DNA of 64,000 nt, from positions 54,189,998 to 54,253,997 of the forward strand of contig NC_081554.1 in NCBI RefSeq assembly GCF_963082655.1, written 5' to 3'. Positions 11,071 to 21,169 of the stretch are shown piece by piece (position 1 is the stretch's first letter; each line of letters opens with the position of its first letter). Under the pieces are notes generated by a model, which saw only the letters and a list, made by a program, of their open reading frames with translations, did no database searches and was not told the origin of the DNA. This DNA is from Stomoxys calcitrans (Eukaryota; Arthropoda; Insecta; Diptera; Muscidae). The translations under genes were made by a program, and so were the position numbers.

Positions 11071-12440
11071 TTGAATAGTTAGAGCGAGGAGCTAACGAGA
11101 TGATGTGCAAAATTTCATGTTACCGGGAACTCTTGGCAGGTCTTTAAATTCGGTCATCTAGGTTTTGTCGAAAATTTATTCGGGTTGCCAAATCTTCATT
11201 TGTGGTTCGATTTACAAAAAAATTTTAGAGGGTGCTCAAACCCCTACAAAAAAATCCGCCTGAGCTCCACAATATCTCTTCTGGTTTGGGAGATATTTGA
11301 CTTATAATTTTTGTCGTAAAGCCATATTCGAATCTAAGTTTCTTACTTCATATGTTCACTTGACTGATACAGAAATGTTTTTGCACCAAACAAAGCTTTG
11401 TAGCTTTCACACACAATTTACTAAAAAATGCGGACGATGGAACCACCTTAACCGGATATTTCCAGTATTTTTGTGAAATTTCGGGCATCATTTTTTAAGT
11501 ACACTTTTAAATGCAAAATTTTAAGGATATCTCTGTTCTCATTTTTCTGAATGAAAATAAGTTCTTTCATTTCAACTTCCAGATCATGCGCCGTAAAATG
11601 ACACCAGGTTGCACATTAGGTTCTAAAACTTGAATATTGGTTGATGATCATCCCCTCCCATGATCTTCGGATTCTCACGGCTGTTTATGAATCAAAAAAA
11701 CAAACAAACAAATTCAAATGCCATGCAGACAAACTGGTCCTGGTTGGTCGCAGCACTGAATTAGAATACGATGAATCACTACTGATTAACAATTCACTGA
11801 TTGAATTGATGCAACTGGACAATCGAACAACTATGACTCATCATATGACGCTATTTAAAAGATTTCAAACACTTGATGTCTGGCATTTTAGACTATGTGG
11901 GTACATAATTACATGTGGGACCACACAACAGATCGACAAAAAAAAAGCAGCTAAAAACGAAAAGCAACTCTTTGGAAAATGGTCTTGTTAACACCAAACA
12001 CCAGATTGTTGGAAATATTCGACGGTGTAAGCCATGGTAACAAGGGTCATTCTTAAGTATTCATCATGAGGCCATTATGTCCTCCGTAAACCATCAATGA
12101 GACTAAATCAACATAAATGCAATTCATTCAATATGGAATGCAGGAGATGTAGAAGATTACATTTAAAAAAAATATTCAATGGAGTTTTAACATTTGGGTC
12201 CACTTGTATAAGAAAATTGTAAATCGACAAAATGTTCTTAAAATACATCGACAAAAAAAACTTATTTAAGTGGTTTCATTTATAGAACTGTCAAATAAAC
12301 TTATTTTAAGGCTTCATTTAGTTTATTTTTGGGGAAATTTTTTTATACGAAATTAACTTTTTACGAAGTTCCATTCATCTAACTTTCTATAAAATTCAAA
12401 TTGTTATGTAAAGTTCTATGAAATCGTTGACGAGGAAAAT
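11071..12440. other. Stretch without recognisable gene
   Basis: This is unique-looking AT-rich sequence. It contains a plus-strand open frame of 116 codons at 11641-11991 with no motif, signal peptide or repeat that I recognise. Its composition is like the surroundings, so I do not call it a gene. Confidence 0.45.
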
Positions 12441-12443
12441 ATA

Positions 12444-13206
12444 GTGTGGGCACTTTCCAGCCATTTAAGACGGCCGGACCTGGCGGAATTATCCTTTCCA
12501 GCCACCTTGTCCTGACTTGAGGGGATTTTTTGAACGAGCCTGGCGTGGTCCTACACACATAGGGCATAGAGGGAGGTCAAGGTGGTCTTTATCCCCAAGA
12601 GGGGAAGAATAAACCGCAGTACGACGAAAGATTATAGGCCTATTAGTCTGTCAACGTTTTTGCCGAAAACACTGGAAAGACTGATTGACCTGAAGGTGAG
12701 AGGGGGACTGATGCCGCAAAACTTCAGTGGCGCACAACACGCATACCTCAAAGGCAGGTCGTTAGAGACGGCCCTTCACGAGGTGTTACAGGAGGTCGAG
12801 ACGTCTCTGCGACAGAAGGAGTACACTTTGGCGGCCTTCTTGGATTTCGAGAGGGCCTCCAATAATGTGGAGACAGGATCGATAGTCGCCGCACTGAACA
12901 ACACTGGGATTCACCCCATAATCTCCCATTGGACCAATAAAATGCGCTGTGGTCAGAAAGCGGGTGATCAGAGGAACGCCCAAGGGACGGGTGTTCTCGC
13001 CGATTCTATAAAACTTCCTAATTAATGAAATCCTGTCGGGTGCGGATGGCACGAGGATAAACGCTTATGCGGACGACGTCGTGCTGCTGGTCCAAGGCAG
13101 GTTTCTGTCGACGATCAGCGAGATCATGGAAGGGTCACTAAAGAGATTCTCGAAATGGGCTACCAGAAATGTGTTGAGGACCAACCCAAGGAAGACCGAT
13201 CTGGGT
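12444..13206 (+). pseudogene. I-group LINE RT domain, first of two tandem copies
   Basis: The plus-strand frame at 12582-13025 encodes RT motifs: 'RSTTKDYRPISLSTFL' and 'PKTLERLIDLKV' (finger region), 'AQHAYLKGRSLETALHEVLQ', and 'TLAAFLDFERASNNV' (palm, catalytic Asp in DFE). A frame change precedes 'INAYADDVVLLVQGRFLSTI' at ~13060-13120, the YADD box. The copy ends near 'TNPRKTDL', where the whole domain begins again at 13230. Stops and shifts show it is inactive. Confidence 0.8.
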
Positions 13207-13229
13207 CATGTAAGGGTCACTGAGGAAAT

Positions 13230-14193
13230 TGTCTGCACTTTCCGGGCATTTAAGTCGGCAAGACCTGACGGAATTATCACCGAACTGCTGCAGGAGTCAC
13301 CCTGCCCTGGCTTGAGCGGATTTTCCGAGCGAGCCTGGCGTGGTCCTACATACCAAGACCACCTTCACCTCCCTTTATGGTCAATGTGGTCTGTACCTCC
13401 AAGGCGGGAAGAATAAACGCAGTACGACGAAGGATTATAGGCCTATAAGTCTGTCATCGATTTTGCTGAAAACACTGGCAAAACTGATCAAGCTGAGTGT
13501 GAGAGGTGGACTGATGCCGGAAAACTTCAGTGGGACACAACACGCATCCCTCGAAGGCAGGTCGGTGGAGGCAGCGCGAGTTGGTACGGGAGGTCCTACC
13601 TACAAAAGGAGTACACTTTGGCGGCCTTCTTGTATATTGAGGGGCCTACAATAATGTGGAGATAGGATCGATAGTCGCCGCACTGGACCAAACGAGGATT
13701 CACCCCAAAATCTCCCAATAATAAGATCTATGGCAGAATTAGAAAGCGGGTGAACAAAGGAACGCTCCAAGGAGGGGTGTTCTCGCCGATTCAATGAAAC
13801 CTCATGATTAATGAAATCCTGTTGGATCTCGGTGGGGATGGCACGAGGATAATCGCTTATGCGGACGACATCGTGCTGCTGGTTCGAGGCAGGTTTCTGT
13901 CTACGATCAGCGAGATGATGGAAGATTCGCTGAGGAGATTGTCGCGATGGGCTAGCAGAAATGGGTTAAGGACCAACCCAATAGAGACGGAGTTGGTACT
14001 CTTCATGCGTAGAAACAAGATTCCGGATTTCAGCCCACCGTTCTTGGACGGTATCACCCTGCGGCTGTCGAAGGAGGTGAAGTACCTTGGCATAGTCCTC
14101 GATTCGAAACTGTCTTGTAATAGGAATACAGAGGAAAGAAGCCGTAAGGCACTACGCGCTTTTTACTCCTGCAGGAAAATGTTCTGTAGAAGT
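13230..14193 (+). pseudogene. I-group LINE RT domain, second tandem copy
   Basis: It restarts with 'FRAFKSARPDGIITELLQ' (13235-13290) and repeats the order of the previous copy ~790-805 bp downstream: 'RSTTKDYRPISLSSILLKTL', 'LEGRSVEAA', then 'IIAYADDIVLLVRGRFLST' (13848-13905), 'RTNPIETELVLFMRRNKI', 'LSKEVKYLGIVLDSKLSC' and 'ALRAFYSCRKMF'. The last part (13804-14193) is one open 130-codon frame. The copies differ at many sites, so the duplication is not recent, or the two were assembled from diverged elements. Confidence 0.8.
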
Positions 14194-15978
14194 TAAGATA
14201 ACCCCATAATGATTTATTGGATGTATACGGCCAACGTGACACCAGTACTGACCTATGGGGCACTGGTATGATGGAGGGCCGTTATTAAGAAGTCTCATAC
14301 GAATGATTTGAACAGTTTCAAAGACTGGTCTGCGTCTTATCCGCAGGGGCTCTGAGATCCGCATCGCAGACTGCATATCCAAGCGATGTATTGGATGTAT
14401 GCGGCCGTTATGAGTCCAGTACGGACCTAAGCGGCACTGGTATGATGGAGGGTCGTGGTTAAGAAGACTCGTACGAAGGATTTTGAAAAGGTCCAGAGAC
14501 TGGTCTGCATTTAAGTAAAATGATCTCTAAGATCCACACCGCAGGCTGCATATCCAAGAGATTTATTAGTGAGTCCATTACTGACCTATCCACACCGCAG
14601 GTTGCATATCCAAGCGATGACAAAGGAGGATGGTTCGATTCTGGGTATTATGGATGCGGAGGGTAGACGGAGGAGGATCTCCGACTACCTGGCACCAGTG
14701 CGACTGGGGTGATAGCATTCGCGATTTGTTTTCCTGGAAGGGTTGAATGGAGAGCGAATGCTGTACTTGAGGAGGATGAGATCTCGATCTACACCGGTGG
14801 CTCCAAGATAACAGGCTTAGAAGAGACCTATATTCGGAACTGCGCCGCCAAGGTCGCGCTTATGCTGAGGGAGTTTGGCATGCTGAAGGGGGACGGTTGC
14901 GACCACAGTTCGATTGTGGGTATTATGGATGCGGAGGGTAGACTGAGGAGGATCTCTGACTACCTGGCACCAGTGTCGACTGGGTTGAGAGCATTCGCGA
15001 TTCGTTTTCCTGGGAGGAATGAAGGGAGAGCGAATGTTGTACTTTAGGAGCATGAGACCTCGATCTACACAGATGGCTCCAAGGTGGGGTCAAGGACTGG
15101 ATTGGGGGTCTACTCTACCGCACTCACTATCAGTAAATCTCTGAGACTGCCGGACGAGTGTGCTGTCTTTCATGAAGAGGTCTGTGCTATTACAGTGGAT
15201 CTCGGTAGGAATGGCACGAGGATAATCGCCTATCCGGAGGGTAGACTAAGGAGGTTCTTCGACTACCTGGCACCAGTTTGGACTGGGTTGAGAGCATTCT
15301 CGATTCGCTTTCCTGGGAGGGATGAAGGGAGAGCGAATGCTGTACTTTAGGAGTATGAGACCTCGATCTACACCGGTGGCTCCAAGATGGAGTAAGGGTC
15401 TGGTTTGGGAGTCTACTCTAACGCACTTAATATCGGTATGTCTCTGAGACTGCCGGACGAGTGTACGATCTTTCAGGCAGAGGTCTATGCCATTACAGTA
15501 GCAGCAAGAGAAATTCTGGTAAAGGATTTACCGCGCTCAAAACTTAAGATTTATGTGGCCAGTATGTCGGCGCTCAAGGACTTACGGCCGAGGATTGTAA
15601 GGTCGATATGCGTGGCGAATTATTTGAAATCCCTGGATAGGCTCCAGGTCCATTATGTAACGCTGACTTGGTTTCCTAGTCATGAGGGGATGCCAGGAAA
15701 TGAGAGGATGGACAAGTGCACTAGAAGGGGTTCGTCTGCGCCGGGTGGACCAGCCATTGGTCTTGCCTATGTGCAATTTGTCGAGCTGCTGAACATAGTA
15801 GAGGGGATGACCAGAGCGGCTTCGCTGGCAAGATGGGACTCGATGGATAGGTGCCGGACTGGTTGACGAACTCTGGACTGTCATCGACCGAAGGAGGAGG
15901 AGGGAGTTGCTGGCGTTCGAAAAGAGGTCGATGAGTACCTTAACGGGGGTCATAACCGGGCACTGTGCCATAGGAATG
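14194..15978 (+). pseudogene. I-group LINE 3' half: connection and repeated RNase H region
   Basis: A segment with 'ttggatgtat' and 'gcactggtatgatggaggg' occurs twice ~174 bp apart (14217, 14391). A segment with 'gagggtagac', 'gactacctggcaccagt' and 'gatctacac-ggtggctcc' occurs three times (from ~14663, ~14933 and ~15238). The last copy leads into an RNase H frame (15405-15866) with 'IFQAEVYAITVAAREIL', 'KIYVASMSALKDL' and 'WFPSHEGMPGNERMDKCTRR'. The usual Asp before 'S-A' is Ala here, so the active site is broken. The tail 'LTGVITGHC' (~15935-15965) is the LINE C-terminus. The last ~60 bases before 16041 look like a DINE class-B fragment. Confidence 0.78.
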
Positions 15979-16040
15979 TTCATATTGAGCTGAAATTGCA
16001 CACAGATACGTCTTTTTGATGCGCGCTGATTAAGTTCTTG

Positions 16041-16215
16041 AACGGGCGCCCCAGTAGCCGAGTTTGTGGCGAAATCGGATTGCCAGAGCGGGGGTAGTAG
16101 GTTTGATTCCCACCGCAGGCTTCAGTCTTTCGCTAATGTGGTATCACAATGAATTTAAAACTTTTTTGAGGACCAAAAAGGACCAAAAAGGACTGCCACT
16201 CTTACCTAATCCAAC
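16041..16215 (+). mobile_element. SINE family 3, tRNA-derived
   Basis: 'gccccagtagccgagtttgt' is A-box-like, and 'gtaggtttgattcccaccgc' holds a B-box. The body is 'ggcttcagtctttcgctaat' and 'gtggtatcacaatgaattta'. The 3' end is 'gactgccactcttacc' followed by 'taatccaacctaacc'. 'ggaccaaaaa' is duplicated inside. A minus-strand tail of the same family is at 48269-48480. Confidence 0.72.
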
Positions 16216-17428
16216 CTAACCCTCTCTAAAATGTCGATTTTTGGCAATATTTTCTACGGCAAAGAAATTTTCATAAAATATCCTGGGAAAGGCATATTTT
16301 GAGAATTTCAATATTTTTTTTTAAATTTTTAATTTTTTTGTTTATATATTTTTCCATTTTTTCTTCTTGTTTTGTACAAATCTAAATTTTCTATAAAAAA
16401 TTATAAAAATTTGACGAAATTTTCTCTAAAATGTCCAATTTTGGGAATATTTTTAACGTCAAAAAAATTTCCATAAAATTTTGACAAAATATTTTTTTAG
16501 AAAATCGATCATTTTTATATATATTTTAAAATATCATAATTTTCATATTTTTTTTAAATTTTTTGTTTAGTGCATAAACATGTTAAATCAACAGCTTAAA
16601 TAATAGCAAAATAATTTTTGAAGTCGTTGTATTATTCTACAAACCCTAAAGCATTTAAAAAATGCTGACAAAAGGAGCGAATGTTCGAAATTAAAGATCA
16701 CAAAATTGTAGGACGAATTCTAGGAATTGATATCAAAGGATTCTGCAGCATCACTGCTACTTGAGTGGAAAACTATTCACCAAAAACAAAAAAAAAAACA
16801 AATTCAACAAAGAATTTCGATGGCCCAAAAATGAAGCGAGTGACCATGCCATGAGGACATTACTTCACAAGTGAGCAGAGAACACACTTTAGCCGCTCTT
16901 TGTGCCACATGCAACAGTTTTCTAGCAGTCTACCAACTTCTGCTACTTCAAGCTAAGAAAACAGAAAAAAGAAACACCACGACTCTAAAAAACAAATACA
17001 AAAGTAAGTAGAGAACCCAAATGTATCCAAAAAAAAAAAAAAAAAAAAACTAAGAACGAACTACTTAACCACCAGCAGATGTGCCCTTAAGATATTCGTT
17101 GTATTCTTATGCCGGGTTTTTAAAGTTTGCCGCCTCCTTGTTGTTCCTTTTATCTCCTGGGGTTGGTAGCCGTAGTTTTTTTTCTCGTCAATGATGTTGC
17201 TTGACTTCGTAGACCACAGAGTGGCTTGTTTTAGAATGACTTTCGCTTTTTGAAACTATCTAAAGGCAAGGCTATATGGATGGGTAACTCTTTGTGGCAA
17301 AGTCTGCAAGGAACAATGAATTTAACTTTAGGTGGTGTCAGCAGTTTTCGAGTTAGAATTTGAGGGCAGTACAGTGGAAGAAAACCAATGGCCATACTTG
17401 GGAAGTATAACAACTTTTCTAGGTATAG
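16216..17428. other. AT-rich stretch without gene
   Basis: 16240-16570 has degenerate 'aaaattt(tc)tataaaatttgac' motifs reminiscent of the 29-bp array at 51.9 kb. A run of about 22 A lies at ~17029-17050. I see nothing coding. Confidence 0.5.
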
Positions 17429-18953
17429 CAAGTAAGAGTGTGCTAAGTTCGGCCGGGCCGAATCTTATGTAAAAATGCAAATGCAAATTTTGCCCATGAA
17501 CATTCCATTAAAAAACAGGGGCAAACTTCTCACATATCAATGAGTGCAGTCCGATTTAAGTTGTAAGCTCAATGAAGAGGGGCCTCCTTTTTATAGCAGA
17601 GTCCGAACGGCGTGCCGCAGTGCGACACCTCTTTGGAGAGAAGTTGTACATGGCACAGTACCTCACAAATGTTGCCAGCATTATGAGGGGAATACCACAG
17701 CTGAATATTGTTTCTGATGGTCTCGCCATGATTCGAACCCAGACGCTCAGCGACATAGGCAAACATGCTTACCTCTGCGCTACGGTGACCTCCAAATTTT
17801 ATGTACCCTCCACCATTGATCGCATTTGTCGAGTTCTTTGCGCGGAATCTCTTTATAGGCCAACAAAGTACAATGGAAAGGAAGTGTAATGCTATTGGAG
17901 ATATATCTAGTTGTAGCCCTATTTGGACCATAAGTAAATTGAAAGTTGAAGACCATAGTAGAAGTCATTGGGTAATATTTCAGTTCATTCGGATAAGAAT
18001 TGGGCCTTGTAGGGGCTCAAGAAGCACATTTGGGAGATCGGTTTATATGGGAGCTGTATCTGGCTATAAATCGATTAAGACCATATTGGACACGTATGTT
18101 GAAGGTCATAGGAGAAGCCATTGTACAAAATTTCAGCCAAATCGGATAAGAACTGCGCCTTCTAGAGGCTTTAGAAGTCCAGATCAAAGATGGGTTTATA
18201 TGGCAGCTATATCAGGTTATGTATCGATTTAAACCACATTTATCGCAGTTGCTGAAAGTCTTAAAAAAATACTTCATGCTAAATTTTAGCCAAATCGAAT
18301 AAGAATTGCTCACTCTAGTGGTTCAAGAAGTCAATGTCCAAGATCGGTTTATATGGCAGCTATATCAGGTTATAGACCGATCTGGTCCCTAATTGGCACA
18401 ATTGTTGAGAATCATAACAAACAACTTCATGCTAAATTTCAGCGAAATCGGATGAGAATTGCGCCCTCTATTGGCTCAAGAAGTCAAGACCCATGATCGG
18501 TTTATATGGCAGCTATATAAGGTTAACAACCGATTTAGACCATACCTGGTACAGTTGTTGGAAGTGATACCAAAACACTTCATGGAAAATTTCAGCCAAA
18601 TCGGATAAGAATTGCGCCCTCTAGAAGCTCAAGAAGTCAAGACCCAAGATCGCTTTATATGGCAGCTATATCAAAACATGGACCAGCTTAGCCCGTTTAT
18701 AGTCCCAACCGACCTACACTAAAAAGAAGAATTTGTGCAAAATTTCAAGTAGCTAGCTTTACTCCTTCGAATGTTAGCGTGCTTTTGACCGACGGACGGA
18801 CAGACGGTCGGACATGGCTAGATCGACTAAAAATGTCTTGACGATCAAGAAAATATATACACTTTATGGGGTCTTAGATGCATATTTTGAGGTGTTACAA
18901 ACGGAATGACGAAATTAGTATGCTCCCCATCCTATGGTGGAGGGTATAAAAAG
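17429..18953 (+). mobile_element. DINE/mini-me-like element carrying a SINE
   Basis: The head 'caagtaagagtgtgctaagt' with 'tcggccgggccgaatcttat' is split by a SINE, then continues 'accctccaccattgatcgca'. Monomers of about 153 bp follow ('agatcggtttatatggcagc', 'ggtttatatgggagctgtat'). The tail is 'gacggacggacagacggtcgg', 'acatggctagatcgact' and finally 'cctatggtggagggtataaa'. The element ends 50 bp before an inverted relative (19004-20243). Confidence 0.82.
17472..17798 (-). mobile_element. SINE family 1 with 7-bp target duplication
   Basis: This is a full copy in reverse. The tail 'gcaaattttgcccatgaac' comes first and the head 'tctgcgctacggtgacc' last, with the B-box complement 'gattcgaaccc' at ~17730. 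'ttatgta' flanks it on both sides (17465-17471 and 17799-17805). Removing the insert plus one copy restores the DINE head. This supports LINE-type integration after the DINE copy was in place. Confidence 0.88.
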
Positions 18954-19003
18954 GGATTTTAAAAAGGATGTAGTTTTGCTTTTCAAATAGCTACCAATTT
19001 CCA

Positions 19004-20243
19004 TTTTTATACCCACCACCATAGCATGGGGGTATGCTTATCAAGTCATTCCGTTTCTAACACCTCGAATTATTCTTCTAAGATCCCATAAAGTTTATAT
19101 ATTATTGATAGTCTCGGTGTTCCGATTCGACCTAGCCGTGTCCTTCCGTGTCTCGAAATCACTATAGCGGCCGAACGTGTAAAGCTAGCCAGCTGAAATT
19201 TTGCAAAGATACTTAGATTGATAGAGGCCGTTGAAGATTGAAAATGGGTCATATCGGTTGAGATTTAAATATAGCTCCCATATAAACCGATCTCCCGATT
19301 TGACTTCTTGAGCCCTTGGAAGCCGCAATTTTTGTCAGATTTAGCTGAAATTTTGCATGTAATCTTCTATTATGACTTTCAATAACTATGCCAAGTTCAG
19401 TTCAAATCGGTCTATAACCTGATATAGCTCCCATATAAACCGATCTCCCGATTTGACTTCTTGAGCGCCTGGAAGCCGCAATTTTTGTCCGTTTCAGCTT
19501 AAATTTTGCGTGTAATCTTCTGTTATGACTTTCAATAACTATGCCAAGTTCAGTTCAAATCGGTCTTTAACCAGATATAGCTCCCATATAAACCGATCTC
19601 CAGATTTGACTTCTTGAGCACTTACAGGCCGCAATTTTTTCCCGATTTGCCTGAAAATTTGTGCATGGTGTACTGTTTTGACTTCCAACAATTGTGTCAA
19701 GTACGATCCAAATCGGCCTGTAACCTGATATAGCTCCCATATAGACCGATCTCCCGATTTTACTTCTTGAGTCCTTACAAGCCGCAATTTTTGTCCGATT
19801 TAATTGAAATTTTGCATATGGTGTTCCCTTATGATTTCCAACAAGTGGGTTTAGTGCGGTCCAAATCGGTCTATAACCTGATATAGCTCCCATATAAACC
19901 GATCTCCCGATTTGACTTCTTGAGTCCTTACAAGCCGCAATTTTTGTCCGATTTGGCTGAAATTTTACATGTAGTCTTCTGTTATGACTCTCAATGACTA
20001 TGCCAAGTTCAGTTCAAATCAGTCATTAACCTGATGTAGCTCCCATATAAAACGATCTCCCGATCTGACTTCTTGAGCCCTTAAAAGACGCGATTTTAAA
20101 CCGATTTGGCTGACATTTTGCATATAGTATTCTGTACGGTCCAATTCAGTCTATAATCAGGTATAGCTAACATATTTTAACAAAACCCATGGCGGTGGGT
20201 TCCCAAGATTCGGCCCGCCTGATCTAGCACGCTTTTACATGTT
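19004..20243 (-). mobile_element. DINE/mini-me-like element, inverted relative to its neighbour
   Basis: Read on plus, it begins 'tttttatacccaccaccata' and runs through 'ctagccgtgtccttccgtg' into about six monomers of 153 bp, each starting 'gatatagctcccatataaac'. It ends 'gattcggcccgcctgatcta' and 'gcacgcttttacatgtt'. Monomer starts at ~19268 and 19421 are exactly 153 bp apart. Because 153 is 51 codons, a minus frame stays open over several monomers (19567-19893). This looks accidental rather than coding. Confidence 0.82.
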
Positions 20244-21090
20244 TTAATTTTTTATACACCAAAACTTTGTGCAATTCTACCACTGTGCTTTGCCTTCAAT
20301 ATTGATCATGCTTTGGATTCTAATCGCAAGAACACAAGCCAAACGAAGTGTCCTTTTGATAGAACCCGCACTTTTGGAGGGAGAAAAAGTTTTTGAAAAT
20401 GACTTTGCCTGCCTAACAAGAAGGAAATGTTTTCACCTTGTTTTTGTACAGCATTTAATATCATGTTGTCAAGGCCATTTTTGTATAGGTTCAAGGATTT
20501 TGTTAGAATTTTTTGGCTTCTCTGCCACATTATGTTTGCTTGAATTTCTTTTTGATATTTAAGCATTGTGTTAGACTTGTGCATGTGTAAGCGTGGTATT
20601 TTAGGTTCCATCAAAACTTTTTAGACTATTTTCAAAATGTTTTTGCTCATTTCACTTTTGCCAATTAAGTTCTGATTAGCAAATTGAGCTATCAGGCAAT
20701 TTCAATGATCTTGGTGAAATGCATTCAGGTTAGAAACAAGTTTTAGCACTTAGTTATTACTCTAAGCCAATCTTCCGATCGATATATGATGCCCACGCAA
20801 TTATTTATTGATGCTTAAAATCATAATTAACGCCTCGAAATACAATCTTCTGTTTAGATATGCTAGAATATTCATGACTTATTGAAATCCAATCCATGAC
20901 TGTGAAGCAGGTTGTGTTATAATTAAATGCCTGCTAAAAATATAGATGATCCACAAAATTGAACATTTGCTGGTATGGTCAAATTATATGGAATATAAAA
21001 AAAAACAAGTTAAACTGCATAAAGTTTGGCATTAAGTTCGATCTAGACCATAACGGATAATGGAGACAGCAGATTTATAACTTACTAATC
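20244..21090. other. Stretch without recognisable gene
   Basis: AT-rich sequence. Opposing open frames of about 100 codons (20269-20562 plus, 20306-20614 minus) overlap on both strands and have no recognisable motif. I do not call either one. Confidence 0.45.
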
Positions 21091-21169
21091 TGAATTTCGT
21101 TAATCTTTGTTTGTTTGTCAGTTTGGAAATTTCACAGCTTGTGTAGGTTGGTCTGGAAGGAAACATACT

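Noticed and set aside
11641..11991. 116-codon plus-strand frame as a host gene
   Set aside because: No recognisable domain, no upstream or downstream exon signals that I can support, and composition like the background.
20269..20614. Opposing ~100-codon frames
   Set aside because: They overlap on both strands and neither shows a domain; hydrophobicity follows from T-rich sequence.
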